Of a stretch of 7,538 nucleotides of DNA, positions 5,062 through 7,538 are shown piece by piece; the stretch's first letter is position 1, and every line of letters begins with the position of its first letter. The notes beneath the pieces are model-generated. The model was not told where the DNA came from, made no database searches, and was given only the letters and a program-made list of their open reading frames with translations. Location: NCBI GenBank assembly GCA_934307185.1, contig CAKRCJ010000106.1, positions 1-7,538 on the forward strand, given 5' to 3'. This DNA comes from an uncultured Roseburia sp. (GTDB lineage Bacteria; Bacillota; Clostridia; Lachnospirales; Lachnospiraceae). A program made the position numbers and the translations under genes.

Positions 5062-6246
5062 ATGAGAAACAGGATGAAAAAAGTAACCACATTATTAGCT
5101 TTAGCTGCAATAACAGTAAGTGTGTCACTTGGTTCCATGCCACTTACAGCAAAAGCAGCCGACAAAGCAGGCATCAACGCTTTCGTTACCAGAATGTATG
5201 AAGTATGTTTAAACCGTGAACCGGACGAAGCGGGACTTGCCGATTGGACAAACCGTCTCGAAAGCGGTCAGGCGAAAGGCTCCGACATTGCATATGGCTT
5301 CATCTTCAGTGAGGAGTTCAAGAACATGAACTTATGCAACGACCATTATGTGGATTCCATGTACGAATCTTTCTTTGGCAGGGAAGCAGACGCCGCCGGT
5401 AAAGCAGACTGGGTAGGTCAGTTAAACAGCGGCGCAACCAAAGGACATGTCATGACAGGTTTTGTCAATTCAAAAGAGTTTGCGAACTTAAGCGCCTCTT
5501 ATGGCATTGACCCTGGAACAGGCAACTGGGACGGCGACAACTTTAATGCAAACGGAACATGCGTAAAAGACGGAAACAATAACAACAACAATAACAACAG
5601 CAGCAACAGCAATAACGGAACAGTAGCAAACGACAAAATCAAGGCATTCGTCAATCGTTTATATGAGAACTGTCTCGAAAGAACAGCAGACGAAGATGGA
5701 TTAAACAGCTGGGCGAATGCACTTGCAAACGGTGCAGAAGGAAGCCAAGTTGCAGCCGGATTTATTTTCAGTGATGAATATAAGTTAAAAGACGCATCCG
5801 ATGCACAGTATGTATTAATGCTCTATAAGACCATGCTTGGACGTGAAGCAGATACTCCGGGCGTTACAGACTGGGTATTAAAAATCCGGGAAACAGGTTC
5901 CAGAGAAACCGCATTTAACGGCTTCTTACAGAGTGCAGAATTTAAAAACCTTTGCGCAGATGCAGGAATCAATGTAGGTAATCCGATTGCGGACAACCAT
6001 ACAACCGGTAGAGCAAGTACTGGGGAAATTGTAACCGTGTATGAAGATTGCGACATCAATGGCGAAGTAAGAAGAAGTGAGTACGGAAATACAGAGGGAA
6101 CTTTATATGATCCTATCGAGGCGTATAGATTTGCTGATCCAACCAGTTATTTTTATCTTCCAGACGTAAAGGTTGAAACTCAGCCATTTATTGTCTATGA
6201 GGGTGCAGTTACCACTGTATATATTACGGGCAATATGCGTTGGTAG
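5062..6246 (+). CDS. Secreted DUF4214-domain surface protein (394 aa)
   Basis: ATG 5062 is preferred over an in-frame ATG at 5014 because AGGGAG at 5047-5052 lies about 9 nt before it and a typical signal peptide then starts at once: MRNRMKK, a hydrophobic core at 8-25, and a likely cut after AKA at residue 32. The mature part has four repeats of a unit of about 50 residues, in two pairs (38-90 and 95-148; 192-243 and 247-302), each with the DUF4214 pattern F/Y-x-x-x-x-Y, R-x-x-D, G-x-x-x-W, GF-x-x-S-x-E-F/Y. An Asn/Ser-rich linker (172-185) separates the pairs. A distinct domain of about 80 residues ends the protein at Trp394. There is no LPXTG sorting signal and no membrane anchor, so it is released or held non-covalently. 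DUF4214 has no settled function; it is found in surface and S-layer-like proteins. Codons are richer in C-ending forms than upstream. Confidence 0.88.
   Translation: MRNRMKKVTTLLALAAITVSVSLGSMPLTAKAADKAGINAFVTRMYEVCLNREPDEAGLADWTNRLESGQAKGSDIAYGFIFSEEFKNMNLCNDHYVDSMYESFFGREADAAGKADWVGQLNSGATKGHVMTGFVNSKEFANLSASYGIDPGTGNWDGDNFNANGTCVKDGNNNNNNNNSSNSNNGTVANDKIKAFVNRLYENCLERTADEDGLNSWANALANGAEGSQVAAGFIFSDEYKLKDASDAQYVLMLYKTMLGREADTPGVTDWVLKIRETGSRETAFNGFLQSAEFKNLCADAGINVGNPIADNHTTGRASTGEIVTVYEDCDINGEVRRSEYGNTEGTLYDPIEAYRFADPTSYFYLPDVKVETQPFIVYEGAVTTVYITGNMRW
5575..5616 (+). repeat. Asn/Ser low-complexity linker coded by AAC/AAT/AGC triplets
   Basis: Fourteen consecutive codons, eight Asn followed by a mix of Ser and Asn, link the two DUF4214 pairs. 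The underlying DNA is a near-triplet repeat whose unit is a multiple of three, so slippage would change linker length without breaking the frame. Confidence 0.7.
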
Positions 6247-6291
6247 AATAGTTGTTTTTGTTGTCTTTGGATTAAGAAAGGATGACAGGAC

Positions 6292-7538
6292 ATGAAAGAA
6301 AACATCACAAAGAAACTGACGAGAAGCTTTCTTGCGGCATTTCTTGCTGCAGGGCTGTTTCTTGGAGCAACTCCATATGAAGCAAGGGCAGACACAAACA
6401 AACTGGATGTATCTGCGGATATTACGGCATCGGGAAGCGGCAACAGCATTACCCTTACCTGTAACGTATCCGGACCGCCGGACGATGCAACTAAGACTTA
6501 TGTATGGAAGAAGGATGGAAAGGTTTTATCCGGAAAGACAGGAAGATCCATTACGGTCAACTCATCGACAGACGCAGGAACCTATGAATGTACCATAACT
6601 GCCACCACACTAGAAGTTTATGAACTCATAAATGATGCTTACAAGGCATTTTTACACAGACAGGCAGTAGAGTCAAACTGTGAGCAGTGGAGAGGGCACT
6701 TATACAATAATGACCAGGACCCTTATCTTTATGAGGTTTTAAACAACCTTGGAACACCACAGCAAAATGAGGCAGCAAAAGTAGCCGGATGGACGGTATT
6801 CAGTTATGAGTATCTGAGCAAGTTCCAGAATGTCCCGGATGGAGGAACCTATAGCGGTTCCGTGAATACGAATACTCAAAATAACCCGAAACAGTTGATT
6901 GTAGACTGTTTTAAGTTCTTCTGCCAGAGAACACCGGAAAGTGACGAGGTGGAACACTGGTACAGCGTATATGTAAATGACAATAATAATGGACGCGAGA
7001 AATATTACGGTTATCCGGACGGAAATGGTATTAACCAGAGACTTGCCACTTACAAAGGTATCGGTGTTGTCATAAACGGAATTGCGGATTCTGCAGAAGC
7101 GAAAGCAAAAATGGCAGCAAGATATTACTATAATGGTGATACCAGACGCTTCCTTTATAACAAAAGCAGTTCGGAGACAAGAACATTTACTGGAAGTACA
7201 TCCGCTTCCTATACAGTGAAACCCCCATCAACACCATCACCATCACCGACAAAATACACACTTACCGTTTCAGCCGGAACTGGTATCAAGTCTGTCAGCG
7301 GTGGCGGTTCGTATGAAGCCGGAACAAAAGTTACCGTAAATGCCACGGTAAAAACCGGATATACCTGGAGCCAGTGGTCAGATGGCACGACAAGTAAGTC
7401 ATATACGTTTACGATGCCGGCAAAAGCAGTATCGCTTACCGCATCTGCCACGATAAATACGTACACAATGACCGTAAATCATCATAAATACAATATAAGC
7501 ACTGGAAAATATGATTATTTTACGAAGACGACGGATAC
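6292..7538 (+). CDS. Secreted multidomain surface protein: Ig-like, DUF4214-like, InlB-like repeat (partial)
   Basis: Starts at ATG 6292 with AAAGGA at 6277-6282 and a 9-nt spacer, 45 nt after the previous stop; the frame is open to the right edge (415 full codons visible). A signal peptide covers residues 1-33 with a probable cut after ARA. Residues about 38-104 form a clear Ig-like domain: Cys57, Trp72, then DAGTYEC at 94-100, so a disulfide Cys57-Cys100 is expected. Residues about 108-290 hold a DUF4214-like region in degenerate form (for example DCFKFFCQRTP, 205-215). A Pro/Ser/Thr linker (310-320) leads to a beta-rich repeat at 322-387 with G-G-G-S-Y-E-A-G-T-K-V and a W-S-x-W-S-D-G core, as in divergent InlB B-repeats. 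A further segment (YTMTVNHHKYN, 391-401) looks like the start of another repeat. Probably a surface adhesin or a cargo/partner of the pilus-like machine; the C-terminal anchoring is not visible. Confidence 0.88.
   Translation, partial: MKENITKKLTRSFLAAFLAAGLFLGATPYEARADTNKLDVSADITASGSGNSITLTCNVSGPPDDATKTYVWKKDGKVLSGKTGRSITVNSSTDAGTYECTITATTLEVYELINDAYKAFLHRQAVESNCEQWRGHLYNNDQDPYLYEVLNNLGTPQQNEAAKVAGWTVFSYEYLSKFQNVPDGGTYSGSVNTNTQNNPKQLIVDCFKFFCQRTPESDEVEHWYSVYVNDNNNGREKYYGYPDGNGINQRLATYKGIGVVINGIADSAEAKAKMAARYYYNGDTRRFLYNKSSSETRTFTGSTSASYTVKPPSTPSPSPTKYTLTVSAGTGIKSVSGGGSYEAGTKVTVNATVKTGYTWSQWSDGTTSKSYTFTMPAKAVSLTASATINTYTMTVNHHKYNISTGKYDYFTKTTD

Noticed and set aside
4922..5177. Minus-strand frames of 61-73 codons across 4922-5177
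   Set aside because: They are shadows of the 201-aa gene end, the short gap and the signal peptide of the DUF4214 gene, with no ribosome binding site.
6332..6598. Plus-strand open frame of 88 codons inside the last gene
   Set aside because: It lies in another frame inside a gene with a clear signal peptide and Ig domain; its own sequence shows no domain or export signal.
7209..7466. Minus-strand frame of 85 codons rich in Val, Asp and Pro
   Set aside because: It is the antisense read of the Pro/Ser/Thr linker and InlB-like repeat of the last gene, without a binding site.

Overview
The window looks like the chromosome of a low-GC Gram-positive anaerobe, most likely a Clostridia/Lachnospiraceae member. 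This is an inference from AT-rich DNA, strong AGGAGG- and GGGGG-type ribosome binding sites, a TTGACA-type promoter, and secreted proteins carrying DUF4214, Ig-like and InlB-type repeat domains. No rRNA, tRNA, CRISPR array or insertion sequence was seen.

Layout. Bases 1-20 hold the first codons of a gene on the minus strand. Bases 21-475 are a divergent control region with a good minus-strand promoter, a good plus-strand promoter, several inverted repeats and an apparent plus-strand leader of about 210 nt with a 13-bp hairpin. From 476 to the end every gene is on the plus strand, closely packed, with no recognisable terminator, so it reads as one operon: a 56-aa pilin-like peptide; a TadA/CpaF-family ATPase; a 510-aa membrane protein that joins two T2SF/TadB-TadC-like halves; five small single-anchor proteins (111, 35, 48, 154 and 201 aa); a secreted 394-aa protein with four DUF4214-type units; and a secreted multidomain protein (Ig-like, DUF4214-like, InlB-like repeat) that runs off the right edge.

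How it may work. The ATPase and the fused membrane protein are the motor and platform of a type IVc (Tad/Flp-like) pilus or pseudopilus machine. The small proteins are the likely filament or pseudopilin parts. Five of the six have Gly exactly at residue 9, directly before the hydrophobic segment, which looks like a short prepilin-type leader; none has the Glu at +5 that canonical Flp/TadE pilins have. The 201-aa protein ends in an InlB B-repeat-like domain, and a related repeat type occurs in the last secreted protein, which ties the machine to the surface proteins behind it. TadZ/CpaE, CpaB, a prepilin peptidase and a canonical Flp pilin are not in the window.

The two secreted-protein genes use clearly more C-ending and GC-richer codons than the machine genes before them, suggesting high expression or a different history. 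The 35-aa GTG-start gene at 3650-3757 is easily missed by automatic annotation.
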